Source: Trichomonas vaginalis G3 (Eukaryota; Parabasalia; Trichomonadida; Trichomonadidae). From it: a stretch of 64,000 nucleotides of DNA. The notes below the pieces were generated by a model. It had not been told where the DNA came from. It was given only the letters and a program-made list of their open reading frames with translations, and made no database searches. Shown here in pieces: positions 37,564 to 45,900 of this stretch. The stretch is from NCBI RefSeq assembly GCF_026262505.1, contig NC_067205.1, positions 22,911,585-22,975,584 on the forward strand. Reading direction: 5' to 3'. Positions within the stretch are counted from its first letter, which is position 1; each line of letters begins with the position of its first letter. Made by a program: the position numbers and the translations under genes.

Positions 37564-38799
37564 ATGTACAGAATAGATGTTTCAGATTTTTATGACTTCC
37601 AAACATTCAGAAATATGTGTCCATTTCGAGACTATAACAAAGCAGTCGAGAATTTGAAACGTTTAGTCATTTATGTCGACTCTGCCCCAGAATGTTATGT
37701 TATGAAAGAATGGGATGTTGTCTTTAACAAACCTAAAGCAACAATAGTTTCAGAACAAGAATGTAGACAGAAACTTAAGAAAATAAAAGTCGTACAAGTT
37801 GGAATGAAGATGTTAGATGCTTGGGATATCTTATTGTCGAAGTTAGAAGATTTTTCAGTTCGTGGTATAAAGTTTTATACACCTTCTCCAAACTTCTATT
37901 CTATCTTCACTGGATATAAATACGAACAAGTAGAATGGAAAGAAAATATTATAGAAGCTTGGTTAGACCATGTCAAAGAAATTATATGCAATGGAAACGA
38001 AAAGGTTTATGAGTATATCTTATGTTGGTTTGCAAACATCTTACAACATCCAAGTGCTAAAAATGAAACTGCTCTCATTATAATTGGAAAACAAGGAACA
38101 GGTAAGAATACTTTCTTTACAGATATCTTATGCAAACTGTTAGAAGGTTATTCGAACCCGAATATGACAAACTTAGAAAACATCTGCGGTAAATTTAACT
38201 CTTCAATAGAGAATATGAAACTTATAGTATGTAACGAACTTCAAAGTATAGATACAACAAAAGTTTTGAACTCAGATGCTTTGAAGAGTCTTATAACAGA
38301 CAAAGTTGGAGTTGTTGAAAGAAAATATAAAGACCAAAGAGTTTGTGAAAATGTTGCAAACTTCATTATGGTTTCAAACAATGCTGTTCCGATGAAGTTA
38401 GAAAGTTCTGACAGAAGATATGTAGTTGTCAGAACGTCAGAAGCTCATATGCAAGATACAGAATATTTTGACGACTTAGCAGAAACTTTGACATCTGACT
38501 TTTACAACCACTTGTTCTCATATTTTATGACATTAGATATTTCTAAGTTCAATCCAAGACAAATTCCACATACCGAAGAGAGACAAACATTGTTAGAAGC
38601 AAACAAGAGTGTATATGAACTGTTCATAGATGAAACTGACTTTGAGTGTTTAGATGAAAGGTCATTGTACGATTCGTATAAACAATATTGTCAAGAATAT
38701 GGTTATATGGCAGCTTCTAAACGTACATTCTTGGCAAATGTCAAAAGTCTTTTAGATGTTCAGAACGGCGTATATACAAAGAAAAATTTTTATGAGTAA
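37564..38799 (+). CDS. SF3 (D5-like) replicative helicase
   Basis: 411 residues, intact. Walker A GKQGTGKNT (175-183), Walker B-like LIVCNEL (220-226), motif C IMVSN (268-272), DRRY (283-286) as the likely arginine finger, and a winged-helix C-terminus (CLDERSLYDSYKQYCQEY to KKNFYE). It unwinds DNA for element replication. Unlike the third element (59,479-61,794) there is no primase domain in front, which fits an element that carries its own polymerase. Asn replaces Ser/Thr after the Walker lysine. Confidence 0.88.
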   Translation: MYRIDVSDFYDFQTFRNMCPFRDYNKAVENLKRLVIYVDSAPECYVMKEWDVVFNKPKATIVSEQECRQKLKKIKVVQVGMKMLDAWDILLSKLEDFSVRGIKFYTPSPNFYSIFTGYKYEQVEWKENIIEAWLDHVKEIICNGNEKVYEYILCWFANILQHPSAKNETALIIIGKQGTGKNTFFTDILCKLLEGYSNPNMTNLENICGKFNSSIENMKLIVCNELQSIDTTKVLNSDALKSLITDKVGVVERKYKDQRVCENVANFIMVSNNAVPMKLESSDRRYVVVRTSEAHMQDTEYFDDLAETLTSDFYNHLFSYFMTLDISKFNPRQIPHTEERQTLLEANKSVYELFIDETDFECLDERSLYDSYKQYCQEYGYMAASKRTFLANVKSLLDVQNGVYTKKNFYE

Positions 38800-38832
38800 A
38801 TTTTAAAAAAATATTTTTATCCGATAGAAAAG

Positions 38833-39066
38833 ATGACAAAATTCATCTCAGTAAATAAGTACATGACAGAAGTCAAAGATAACGAAAATAGATATGCGCT
38901 ATTCTGGTTAGATTGTCCTTATGAAATGTATGAAAAAAAGGCTTTATATGAAGAATATAGAAAATATTGTCATGAAAACGATATAAGACTAAGCTCTAGA
39001 GAAAAATTCTATGCTGGTATAAAACATCTTTTCGAAGTTCGGAATGGCAAATATAGAAAGAAATAA
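38833..39066 (+). CDS. Chimeric 77-aa gene, unique to copy 2
   Basis: The first 12 residues (MTKFISVNKYMT) match the start of the next gene (39,116). The remaining 60 resemble the winged-helix end of the helicase just upstream (compare ALYEEYRKYCHENDI with SLYDSYKQYCQEYGY, and HLFEVRNGKYRKK with SLLDVQNGVYTKK). The leader TTTTTATGAGTAAATTTTAA and TATCCGATAGAAAAGATG stand before both genes. It therefore arose by local duplication and fusion, with a winged-helix partner more diverged than the neighbouring copy. Absent from copy 1. Confidence 0.65.
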   Translation: MTKFISVNKYMTEVKDNENRYALFWLDCPYEMYEKKALYEEYRKYCHENDIRLSSREKFYAGIKHLFEVRNGKYRKK

Positions 39067-39115
39067 TTTTTATGAGTAAATTTTAAAAAAAATATTTTTT
39101 TATCCGATAGAAAAG

Positions 39116-39535
39116 ATGACGAAATATATTTCAGTCAACAAGTACATGACAGGACTTAAAGAAGAACTAGACCCATTCACATATTTGAATGTTTACTTCT
39201 ACCATTTTGAAAAGTCTACATATGACAAAGTTTGGAACATCGAACCCGTTAAGTTTGCTATTGTGACTAAAAATGGTGCGAAATTTGAAGACTTAGACAT
39301 AGAAGGTTTGTTAGCAGTCAAAGAAAATTTTGACAGAAGGTTTTCAAACCTTAAAGAAGGCAAAGCATACAAACTTGTTATACCTTATGAACCAAAGAAA
39401 GCAGACGACTATGAATATTATGAGTCTAAGATAGTTGAAGTTCAAGGTAAATTGGGTAAAAAGATTTTAGAGTCTAAGCCAGTGTTTGCTCCTAAAGAGG
39501 AAGAGAACATTGACATTGACCCAGAAATGTTCTAA
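39116..39535 (+). CDS. Unrecognised 139-aa protein
   Basis: Copy 2 version of 7,557-7,976, with the same length and the same acidic tail ENIDIDPEMF. Only about eight residues differ. Intact. Role unknown; its place between helicase and ATPase suggests replication or packaging. Confidence 0.8.
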   Translation: MTKYISVNKYMTGLKEELDPFTYLNVYFYHFEKSTYDKVWNIEPVKFAIVTKNGAKFEDLDIEGLLAVKENFDRRFSNLKEGKAYKLVIPYEPKKADDYEYYESKIVEVQGKLGKKILESKPVFAPKEEENIDIDPEMF

Positions 39536-39551
39536 AAATAAAATTTTATTT

Positions 39552-40010
39552 TTACATGTCAAATTTCTTTTTCTCTGGCTCTGGCTCTGGCTCTTTCTTC
39601 TCTTCTTCTACTTTCTTTTCTTTCTTTTCTCTCTTCTTCTTCTTCTTCTCTGGTGGAGTTATGTCAAACTTCTCAGAACCATATTTTTGTAAAAGGTCTT
39701 TGTCCTTTAATAGCTCTTCTATTCTGTTTTCTATTTCATCTTCAAGAACAGCGCATGTGTCTTCTTTGCATTCTAAGAACTTTTGTTGGACTTCATCTTT
39801 CCAATCGGCGTCATCTCTGTCAACAAGTCTGTCATTGACAAACTTAAAGACTTCTCTGCTTAATGTTTTATGGTTCTTGTCATATTCCCAGAAACAGAAC
39901 TTTAGAACAAATTCACCTTTCTTGTTTACACTATGTAAGATTTTATGGTCGACAGATGTTTTGCTGTCAAAAAGCTTATCTCGAATATAGATAGCGAAAT
40001 CGCTAGACAT
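39552..40010 (-). CDS. Unrecognised 152-aa protein with charged tail
   Basis: Copy 2 version of 7,993-8,445. The start is taken at MSSDFAIYIRD, the ATG shared by both copies, rather than the ATG six bases upstream. The Lys/Glu tail has two extra Lys codons. Intact and divergent from the ATPase gene. Confidence 0.8.
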   Translation of the reverse strand: MSSDFAIYIRDKLFDSKTSVDHKILHSVNKKGEFVLKFCFWEYDKNHKTLSREVFKFVNDRLVDRDDADWKDEVQQKFLECKEDTCAVLEDEIENRIEELLKDKDLLQKYGSEKFDITPPEKKKKKREKKEKKVEEEKKEPEPEPEKKKFDM

Positions 40011-40046
40011 TTTCAAAAAGATAAAAATTTTAATTTTTCTAAAAAT

Positions 40047-40922
40047 ATGTTAGAAAAAAAGTTTGCTGACATTGACAAGAAATTTGAGAATGTTTTAAAC
40101 AAGAACAAGAGGAAGTTAGAAAATGCTCAGATAAAACCCATACATGACAAGTTCTTATTTGCTCAGAATGGTATAACAGGTCTAATTGCACCACCTGGGT
40201 CGGGTAAGACTTTCACTTATCTTAAAATGGCTGCACAACAACAAGAACTAGATGAGAAGAACCCATTCTATGAGTTAGTAGTCATTTGTAGTACTTCTGG
40301 TCAATTTGACCAAACCGTAAATTCGTTCAAAGATATTATAAAAAAGTCTAAGTTAGTATGTATAAAAGATACTGAGTTGTTAGATTGGATAAAGAAGTAC
40401 CAAAGAAGAGTTTTGAAGTACAATGCTATAAATGAGTATATAAATTCTAAGTTTAAAGACCCAAATGAGGAAATGCAGAGAATATTAGAGAAGAAACACT
40501 TCAGAAACAAACAGAAAGAGATAGAATACATTTCGAAGAAATTGCAATCTTACGATTGGAAGACTTACCCTCACAGATGTCTTCTTATCTTAGATGACTT
40601 TGCTTCTCATCCTTTGTTAAAGAATAGAGAACAAGACATGTGTCGAATTCTTAAGAAGCTCAGACACTTTAACATTTCAGTTGTCATTTGTGTACAGACA
40701 GCAAAGAGTTTAAGTAAGGATGTAAAGAGAATACTTACTGATATTATACTTTTCCCAGGATTGTCAGAAGACGATTTCATGGAACTTATGAAAGAGTCCA
40801 TGGCAGGTAAGTTTGACAGACATGAACTATGGGAGAAGTACAAAGTCATACAAGACCCTCATACTTCTTTCAGAATTCATATCTACGCAAACAAAGTTCA
40901 AATTGTAAAAAGTCAAGCTTGA
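40047..40922 (+). CDS. Packaging ATPase (A32/FtsK-HerA-like)
   Basis: 291 residues, intact. Walker A APPGSGKTF (48-56), Walker B LLILDDFA (179-186), then the sensor helix region VVICVQTAKSL with the conserved Gln. This is the family that pumps DNA into capsids of adenovirus-like and Polinton-type viruses. The start MLEKKFADIDKKF is chosen because the upstream in-frame codons overlap the divergent neighbour. An intact ATPase beside broken capsid genes is a notable contrast. Confidence 0.85.
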   Translation: MLEKKFADIDKKFENVLNKNKRKLENAQIKPIHDKFLFAQNGITGLIAPPGSGKTFTYLKMAAQQQELDEKNPFYELVVICSTSGQFDQTVNSFKDIIKKSKLVCIKDTELLDWIKKYQRRVLKYNAINEYINSKFKDPNEEMQRILEKKHFRNKQKEIEYISKKLQSYDWKTYPHRCLLILDDFASHPLLKNREQDMCRILKKLRHFNISVVICVQTAKSLSKDVKRILTDIILFPGLSEDDFMELMKESMAGKFDRHELWEKYKVIQDPHTSFRIHIYANKVQIVKSQA

Positions 40923-41036
40923 AAAATAAAGAGTTTTGGCGACCAGGGTTTTTTCACTACTCGCTGTTCTTCTCTCGGTTTTCCGAGGAAATTCATGAAA
41001 TTTCATACGGAATTCAATAAAAATATATTTTAGGGT

Positions 41037-41187
41037 AGAATGTTAGATCTAACATGTTTTCTAACATGTTTTCTAACATGGTCTAAAACATACAAAACTC
41101 ATGAAATTTCATACGGAATTCAATAAAAATAATGTTTATGTTAGAATGTTAGATCTAACATGTTTTCTAACATGTTTTCTAACATAA
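41037..41187. repeat. Direct repeat pair at left border of accessory gene
   Basis: TAGAATGTTAGATCTAACAT followed by GTTTTCTAACATGTTTTCTA occurs at 41,037-41,080 and 41,143-41,186. It is the inverse of sequence at 42,215-42,262. Each unit holds the palindrome ATGTTAGATCTAACAT. Just outside, 40,930 has GAGTTTTGGCGACCAGGG, shared with 10,650 in copy 1. Confidence 0.85.
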
Positions 41188-41191
41188 CTAT

Positions 41192-42106
41192 TTACAAGCG
41201 TTTTACATGGTATATGTTGCGATGGTTCATGACTCTAAACAATTTCGTAGCTTCTATTTCTTCTGTCAGTATGTCAAAAGTTTTAACGATACCGAAAGTT
41301 TCTTTATACTTCTTCTTGACATCTGAAAGAAGGAAATCGTTAGCGGTTGGATAGTTTTTGTTTAGAAATGTCAACATGTCCATTTTATCTTCTGCTGGCT
41401 TTTCTGCTTCTTTCTTTAAGTCAGCATAGTCGTTTCGCATACGTTCTATCTCTTTGACGGAGTAGTTATATTTCCTCATTGCTGCTTTACATTTTGAACA
41501 TTGCGGGTTCATTTTTGCGTTATATTCTGAAACCTTACCTGCTAAAACAACCAAGGCGTCAATGGTTTTCTTCATCTCGAACATAGCGGGTTTTATTTGT
41601 TCGTTCCATACCTTACCCCTACTATCTTTATCTCTTATTTCCCAAACACATTTTGCAACTAACGAAACAAAGTTGTCGTAGGTCTTAAATTCTTCGGATT
41701 TGTAAAGGTCAGAGATGTTCTTATATACCATGTCGCAATCTTTGTCCATAACCTTATGGTTGCAATGAAAACCAAGGAATTCATAATTTACCTTTCGTAT
41801 GAACTTCTTTATTTCTACTGAGTCAGTTGCTTTGACTTCTATTTCGTCAAATTCGGGAATGGTTAGTTTTTGTTGTTGGATTTCAGGCAATTTGGGTAAA
41901 TGGTCAATAATGTCCTGCATTTCATAAAGATACTGTTCATTTGTTTCATCTTTCGCACTACAGTCTAAATTACTTGTTAACAATTCCTGCTTTATCTTCT
42001 GGATTTTTGTTTCGAAAGTATATGAAGAAGGAATGAAGCTTTTCATCTCTACTAACATTGAAGTTGGGTTCATAACTAGCGAGTTTGGTGCTGTAGTTGC
42101 TAACAT
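41192..42106 (-). CDS. Unrecognised 304-aa accessory protein with cysteine motif
   Basis: The start MLATTAPNSLVMNPTSMLVE is chosen because it directly follows the AT palindrome (42,124-42,139). The central part has CNHKVMDKDC and later CSKCKAAMRKY, possible zinc ligands, separated by a helical segment. The C-terminal third is coiled coil and basic. It takes the place occupied by the KilA-N/T5orf172 gene in copy 1 and is bordered by inverted repeats. No family is recognised. Confidence 0.75.
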   Translation of the reverse strand: MLATTAPNSLVMNPTSMLVEMKSFIPSSYTFETKIQKIKQELLTSNLDCSAKDETNEQYLYEMQDIIDHLPKLPEIQQQKLTIPEFDEIEVKATDSVEIKKFIRKVNYEFLGFHCNHKVMDKDCDMVYKNISDLYKSEEFKTYDNFVSLVAKCVWEIRDKDSRGKVWNEQIKPAMFEMKKTIDALVVLAGKVSEYNAKMNPQCSKCKAAMRKYNYSVKEIERMRNDYADLKKEAEKPAEDKMDMLTFLNKNYPTANDFLLSDVKKKYKETFGIVKTFDILTEEIEATKLFRVMNHRNIYHVKRL

Positions 42107-42189
42107 GTTCTTACAATAAAAATAAAAAAATATTTTTTTAAAAAAACCAACTTTATTTTTTATGTTTTTTGTGAAAGTGTCAAAACTCA

Positions 42190-42325
42190 TGAAAATTCAA
42201 GAGTTTTAGACCATGTTAGAAAACGTGTTAGAAAACATGTTAGATCTAACATTCTAACATAAATTATATTTTTGGTGTAAATTTCATGAAAATTCAAGAG
42301 TTTTAGACCATGTTAGAAAACGGTT
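42190..42325. repeat. Inverted partner repeats at right border of accessory gene
   Basis: AGACCATGTTAGAAAACGTG, then TTAGAAAACATGTTAGATCT, is the reverse complement of 41,037-41,187. A shortened second copy is at 42,290-42,322. With the left pair this makes a cassette flanked by inverted repeats. Confidence 0.85.
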
Positions 42326-42349
42326 TAATAGAAAAAGTGTTATTTTTTC

Positions 42350-42544
42350 ATGTCCGAAGACTCGAAGGTGCAACACTTCCAAAATACCGACGAACTCAGA
42401 AGAGCAGCATGGCAGTATGTTCTTGACAACTTCTTTGAGTTCTCCAGGTACACCTTGGAAAATGCTGAAGAACTCCGACACAGAGAATTTGGAGAAATTG
42501 CACTCCAATACTACCTTGACAAACAAAGGGTAAACAAAGGGTAA
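42350..42544 (+). CDS. Unrecognised 64-aa protein
   Basis: Copy 2 version of 10,806-10,994. The body is identical. A tandem duplication of ACAAAGGGTAA at the 3' end changes the last residues to VNKG. Confidence 0.7.
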   Translation: MSEDSKVQHFQNTDELRRAAWQYVLDNFFEFSRYTLENAEELRHREFGEIALQYYLDKQRVNKG

Positions 42545-42584
42545 AATAAGACTAAAAACTTAACGTTTAAAAAGTGACATTTTT

Positions 42585-42785
42585 ATGAGCTCCGAGTCAC
42601 CGAGAAAACTTGGTCAGATGTTAGCAGCTTACTTCCCTGAGGAGGATGGAAGCGTTACATACGTAAGGTTCAAAAACAACGAACCTGGAATTGCGTACCA
42701 AATTCGCAATTACATGACCATGGAGGAGTACGAAAGGTTTCTACAAGAGAAACCAGCTCTAAACAACTCAGAAAAGAAAGAGTAA
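42585..42785 (+). CDS. Unrecognised 66-aa protein
   Basis: Copy 2 version of 11,031-11,231 with one amino-acid change (RLL to RFL). Intact. Convergent with 42,814-43,386. Confidence 0.7.
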   Translation: MSSESPRKLGQMLAAYFPEEDGSVTYVRFKNNEPGIAYQIRNYMTMEEYERFLQEKPALNNSEKKE

Positions 42786-42813
42786 AAAGTTTAACTCGTA
42801 ATTGTTTATTTTT

Positions 42814-43386
42814 TTACTTGTATGGGCAAGCTGCAAGAATGAAGTCGACTATCTCGGTCTTTGTCTTGACCAGTTGGACTGCTCTTGCGAGTACGTCTGT
42901 TTTGCGGTCTCCAGCTGGTGTCTGACCTTCGTAATTGCGCATGTTCTTGAGAGCTCCAGTTGTAAATGATTGTAGGATGAAGAGTCTCTCAGACTGCTTG
43001 AGGTAGTCTTCACGGTCACGAACCGAATCTGTGGTACGAGTCGAATCGGTCGATTTGAGGGAAGAGACTGAAAGCCTGTCATCTTCCATAGGGGCTGTGG
43101 CATAATCTTTGCGTAAGCGGTTCAGACCTTCTTCGAACTCTTGGTCTCTCTTGGATTGAGATTGGAATTGCTGGGGTGGAGCTTGCTGGAACATCCAAGG
43201 GTTGGGGAAGTAAGGCATAGGCTGAGGAGGGTAGTTCGGGAAGCCTTGTAGTGGAAATTGGTAGTAACCTTGAGGTGGAAATTGGTAGTAATTTGGTGGA
43301 GGGACTTGCTGGAACTGAGGTGCAGGGGCTGGTGCTTTAGGTTCCTCTGGTTTGGGAATGGGCTCGGTTGGTGGGACGTCGGACAT
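42814..43386 (-). CDS. Pro/Gln/Tyr-rich protein with helical C-terminus
   Basis: 190 residues, counterpart of 11,261-11,851. The low-complexity N-terminal half differs in repeat number (PPPNYYQFPPQGYYQFP). The charged C-terminal half is nearly identical, ending VDFILAACPYK. The start is taken at MSDVPPTEPIPKPE; upstream codons are not conserved. Confidence 0.8.
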   Translation of the reverse strand: MSDVPPTEPIPKPEEPKAPAPAPQFQQVPPPNYYQFPPQGYYQFPLQGFPNYPPQPMPYFPNPWMFQQAPPQQFQSQSKRDQEFEEGLNRLRKDYATAPMEDDRLSVSSLKSTDSTRTTDSVRDREDYLKQSERLFILQSFTTGALKNMRNYEGQTPAGDRKTDVLARAVQLVKTKTEIVDFILAACPYK

Positions 43387-43722
43387 TCGTTTGTGGCTTA
43401 ACCGTCGGACCACAACGATAAAAATCTCTGCTCCTAGCAGTACTGCTACTGACAGTAGCAGTACTTTTACTGACAGTAGCAGTACTTTTTCTGACAGTAG
43501 CAGTACTTTTTCTGACAGTAGCAGTACTTTTACTGACAGTAGCAGTACTTTATCGTCGAAAACCCTCTCAAATTTTCCTTTTTACTGCTCCTAGCAGTAC
43601 TTTTACTGCTCCTAGCAGTACTGCTACTGACAGTAGCAGTACTTTTACTGACAGTAGCAGTACTTTTTCTGACAGTAGCAGTACTTTTTCTGACAGTAGC
43701 AGTACTTTTACTGCTAGTAGCA
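43387..43722. repeat. 20-bp palindromic minisatellite in a divergent promoter
   Basis: CTGACAGTAGCAGTACTTTT and variants are repeated about a dozen times (43,427-43,719) in two blocks. The blocks are separated by TCTCAAATTTTCCTTTTTAC. TACTGCTACTGACAGTAGCAGTA-like stretches make 11-bp-stem cruciforms. The genes on either side start within or next to the array. Copy 1 has a different palindromic repeat in the same gap. Confidence 0.9.
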
Positions 43723-44088
43723 ATGGTCGAGGTCGAACCTACCGACGAGGCAATTTACCTAATTGAAATTAACGAGCTTGTTAAAGACTTCCTCAGGCAG
43801 AATGTAAAAGGCAAGCTTGTTAACTGTTGGATAACGGGAAGGGCTGCCTTGAATCTCGAGACTTCGACTGGAATTCCAATTCAAATACCAGACGGGACAG
43901 CCTACGACGACATAAAGCAAGCAAAGAAAGAAGCTCTTCTCAAGTTCTTTGCCAAGCGTCCTTGGATACAACTTCCAACCAGAGAGAACCCTTTCCCAAG
44001 AATGAGCCAAATTCTCAAGGGTCTCCTTCACTTCTCGGGTCAGCCGTTCTACATAACCTGTGAAGGCGACATCCAACCAGTTCAGTAA
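43723..44088 (+). CDS. Unrecognised 121-aa protein
   Basis: Counterpart of 11,968-12,363. The core ETSTGIPIQIPDGTAYD is identical, but about 35 percent of other residues differ, unlike the near-identity of flanking genes. The start MVEVEPTDEAIYLIEIN is directly after the minisatellite. This gene is the fastest-diverging small gene between the copies. Confidence 0.7.
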   Translation: MVEVEPTDEAIYLIEINELVKDFLRQNVKGKLVNCWITGRAALNLETSTGIPIQIPDGTAYDDIKQAKKEALLKFFAKRPWIQLPTRENPFPRMSQILKGLLHFSGQPFYITCEGDIQPVQ

Positions 44089-44129
44089 ACCTTAACGTTT
44101 AGAGTAAAAACATTTTTTTCATTTTTTGA

Positions 44130-44714
44130 ATGAAGCAAGTTAAATTCGTCCCACACCAATCTCAATGGACCGATGAAGAGTTTCAAGCCATGCTTGAAGA
44201 CGTTGAGAACGACATAGACGGCGAACTTGAAGGAGCTCAAACCACAATTGCAACCAAAATTGCAGAAGTCAAGGAACAAATAGCTCCACTTAAAGCTACC
44301 AAAGCTACTCTTGACCTCATGGATAGCTACCGTTTAGATGTCAAGAGTGGAATAAGACATTTAAAATTAAAACTTCTAAACTACGAAGCTATACTCCAAA
44401 AGTTAGCAGAAATGAGAAGACTTTACCAGAGCTACTTACATGTAAGGGACTTACCTTCAAGCAGTCCGACCAAAGATGAATTTTCTGACATTGTCCCAAT
44501 TTTGTCCGAAAGTCAGCTCAGATGTTTTGAACTGCTCCCAACATATCCAGAATATGAAAATTTGCCTGAACTCTTCCGCAATCTCAAAAAACGTTTTTTG
44601 GTTCTCATGTTCCAAACTTTTATCGGAAGAGACAACAAACGTTCAGAAGAAGAACAAGATATTATTTTAAACTTGTTGTATGACTTAACCGTCATAACAA
44701 GCTTTTTGAAGTAA
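44130..44714 (+). CDS. Unrecognised 194-aa helical protein
   Basis: Counterpart of 12,392-12,976, same length with fewer than ten changes. Starts MKQVKFVPHQSQWTDEEFQA, preceded by a TCATTTTTTG initiator context. Confidence 0.8.
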   Translation: MKQVKFVPHQSQWTDEEFQAMLEDVENDIDGELEGAQTTIATKIAEVKEQIAPLKATKATLDLMDSYRLDVKSGIRHLKLKLLNYEAILQKLAEMRRLYQSYLHVRDLPSSSPTKDEFSDIVPILSESQLRCFELLPTYPEYENLPELFRNLKKRFLVLMFQTFIGRDNKRSEEEQDIILNLLYDLTVITSFLK

Positions 44715-44746
44715 AACCGCCATTCTCAAACCACTTCATTTTTTCG

Positions 44747-45442
44747 ATGTCCGAACAAGCACCGAAGCCGAACACAATGGCAGATGTCCTTTCAATGTTG
44801 CCAGACAAGCGCCCAGTTCAAATTCAAATTTTGAATTTGAAAGCTCATCTGACAAACACCGTTAAGACTCTCCAAAGTAGTCTTATGGAAGAGATGAAGG
44901 GACTTAAAGGTGAGTTCCTCATGAACCAAGCTTCCAATGAGAAAGTCCTGAATGATTTGACGGAAACCTTGCGCATTTACGCGAGAGAGAACCGAGACCT
45001 TGCCAGACTCATCTACCGTTTCTTCGAAGAGATAGACGCCATCTGGAAGGTACTCGGAAAGGACAGAACCTCCAACACCGTAATTCGTGAGCACCAAATT
45101 GAAGAAGGAATTTTCGAGGAAGAAGAGGAACACGAAGAAGAAGAGGAAGAAGAAGAGAAACACGAAGAAAAGGAAGTTTGGGCAACCCTTGTTGCCGATG
45201 ACAGTTATGAAATTTCCCAACCCTACCCATACAAAATCCGCAACAGGGAGACAGGCAAGGTTCTTACCCCAGTCCTCAACAACTTGGGACACTTGAACCT
45301 TACCCTTCGGAATCGCGGTACAATTTCCATGGGAAGGCTTGTCGGTATGCAATGGGTTCCAAATCCAGACAAGAAGACGAGGGTCAGACACATTGACGGT
45401 GACAAGCTCAACAACCGTAAGGAGAACCTCGAGTGGTTCTAA
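44747..45442 (+). CDS. Coiled-coil protein with C-terminal HNH_3-type domain
   Basis: Counterpart of 13,009-13,704, 231 residues, intact. The HNH-type end VRHIDGDKLNNRKENLEWF is unchanged, while the helical N-terminal part carries most of the differences. That suggests the nuclease-like domain is under the stronger constraint. Confidence 0.75.
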   Translation: MSEQAPKPNTMADVLSMLPDKRPVQIQILNLKAHLTNTVKTLQSSLMEEMKGLKGEFLMNQASNEKVLNDLTETLRIYARENRDLARLIYRFFEEIDAIWKVLGKDRTSNTVIREHQIEEGIFEEEEEHEEEEEEEEKHEEKEVWATLVADDSYEISQPYPYKIRNRETGKVLTPVLNNLGHLNLTLRNRGTISMGRLVGMQWVPNPDKKTRVRHIDGDKLNNRKENLEWF

Positions 45443-45491
45443 GAGTAAAAAAATTTTATTTTAGGGGGAAACCCCAAGTAAATTTAGGTGT

Positions 45492-45767
45492 TTATTTGGA
45501 TAAGTATGTGAAATTAAGGTCAATTTGCAAAATTAGTTCCCGACCTTTGAATTGGACTCTTTCGTCATCCCAGTTGCGTAGGAGGTCGTCCCAGAGGAGT
45601 TGGTAGATTTGCCAATCCAAGGACGATTTGTCCTCCCAGGCATTGAGGATGTACTGCTCGTAGAGTCTCATGACCTCTCCCTTGCACCAGACACCCTCTT
45701 CCTTGGAACGTAAGGCTTCTTCGAAGTGCTCGAATGCGATTGGCTGCTTGACCATCCGAAATGACAC
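45492..45767 (-). CDS. Unrecognised 91-aa protein
   Basis: Counterpart of 13,754-14,029. Body nearly identical; the last 12 residues differ (LILQIDLNFTYLSK). Confidence 0.7.
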   Translation of the reverse strand: MSFRMVKQPIAFEHFEEALRSKEEGVWCKGEVMRLYEQYILNAWEDKSSLDWQIYQLLWDDLLRNWDDERVQFKGRELILQIDLNFTYLSK

Positions 45768-45785
45768 TTTTTGTACGTTTGGTCA

Positions 45786-45893
45786 ATGTTCGTGTCTCGT
45801 GCCATAGTCGACGAAAATACAAACAAACAGGTTATATATGAGTTTGAGACCAAGAATGGTGTAACTCGACCTGTCCGATTCAAATTCGAATAA
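45786..45893 (+). CDS. Internally deleted 35-aa version of 14,048-14,296
   Basis: Starts MFVSRAIVDENTNKQVIYEF and ends RPVRFKFE. Relative to copy 1 exactly 141 bases are missing, in frame. The ends of the deletion share ATTCAAA, so it looks like a microhomology deletion. Whether the short protein works is unknown. Confidence 0.55.
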   Translation: MFVSRAIVDENTNKQVIYEFETKNGVTRPVRFKFE

Positions 45894-45900
45894 AAATTTT

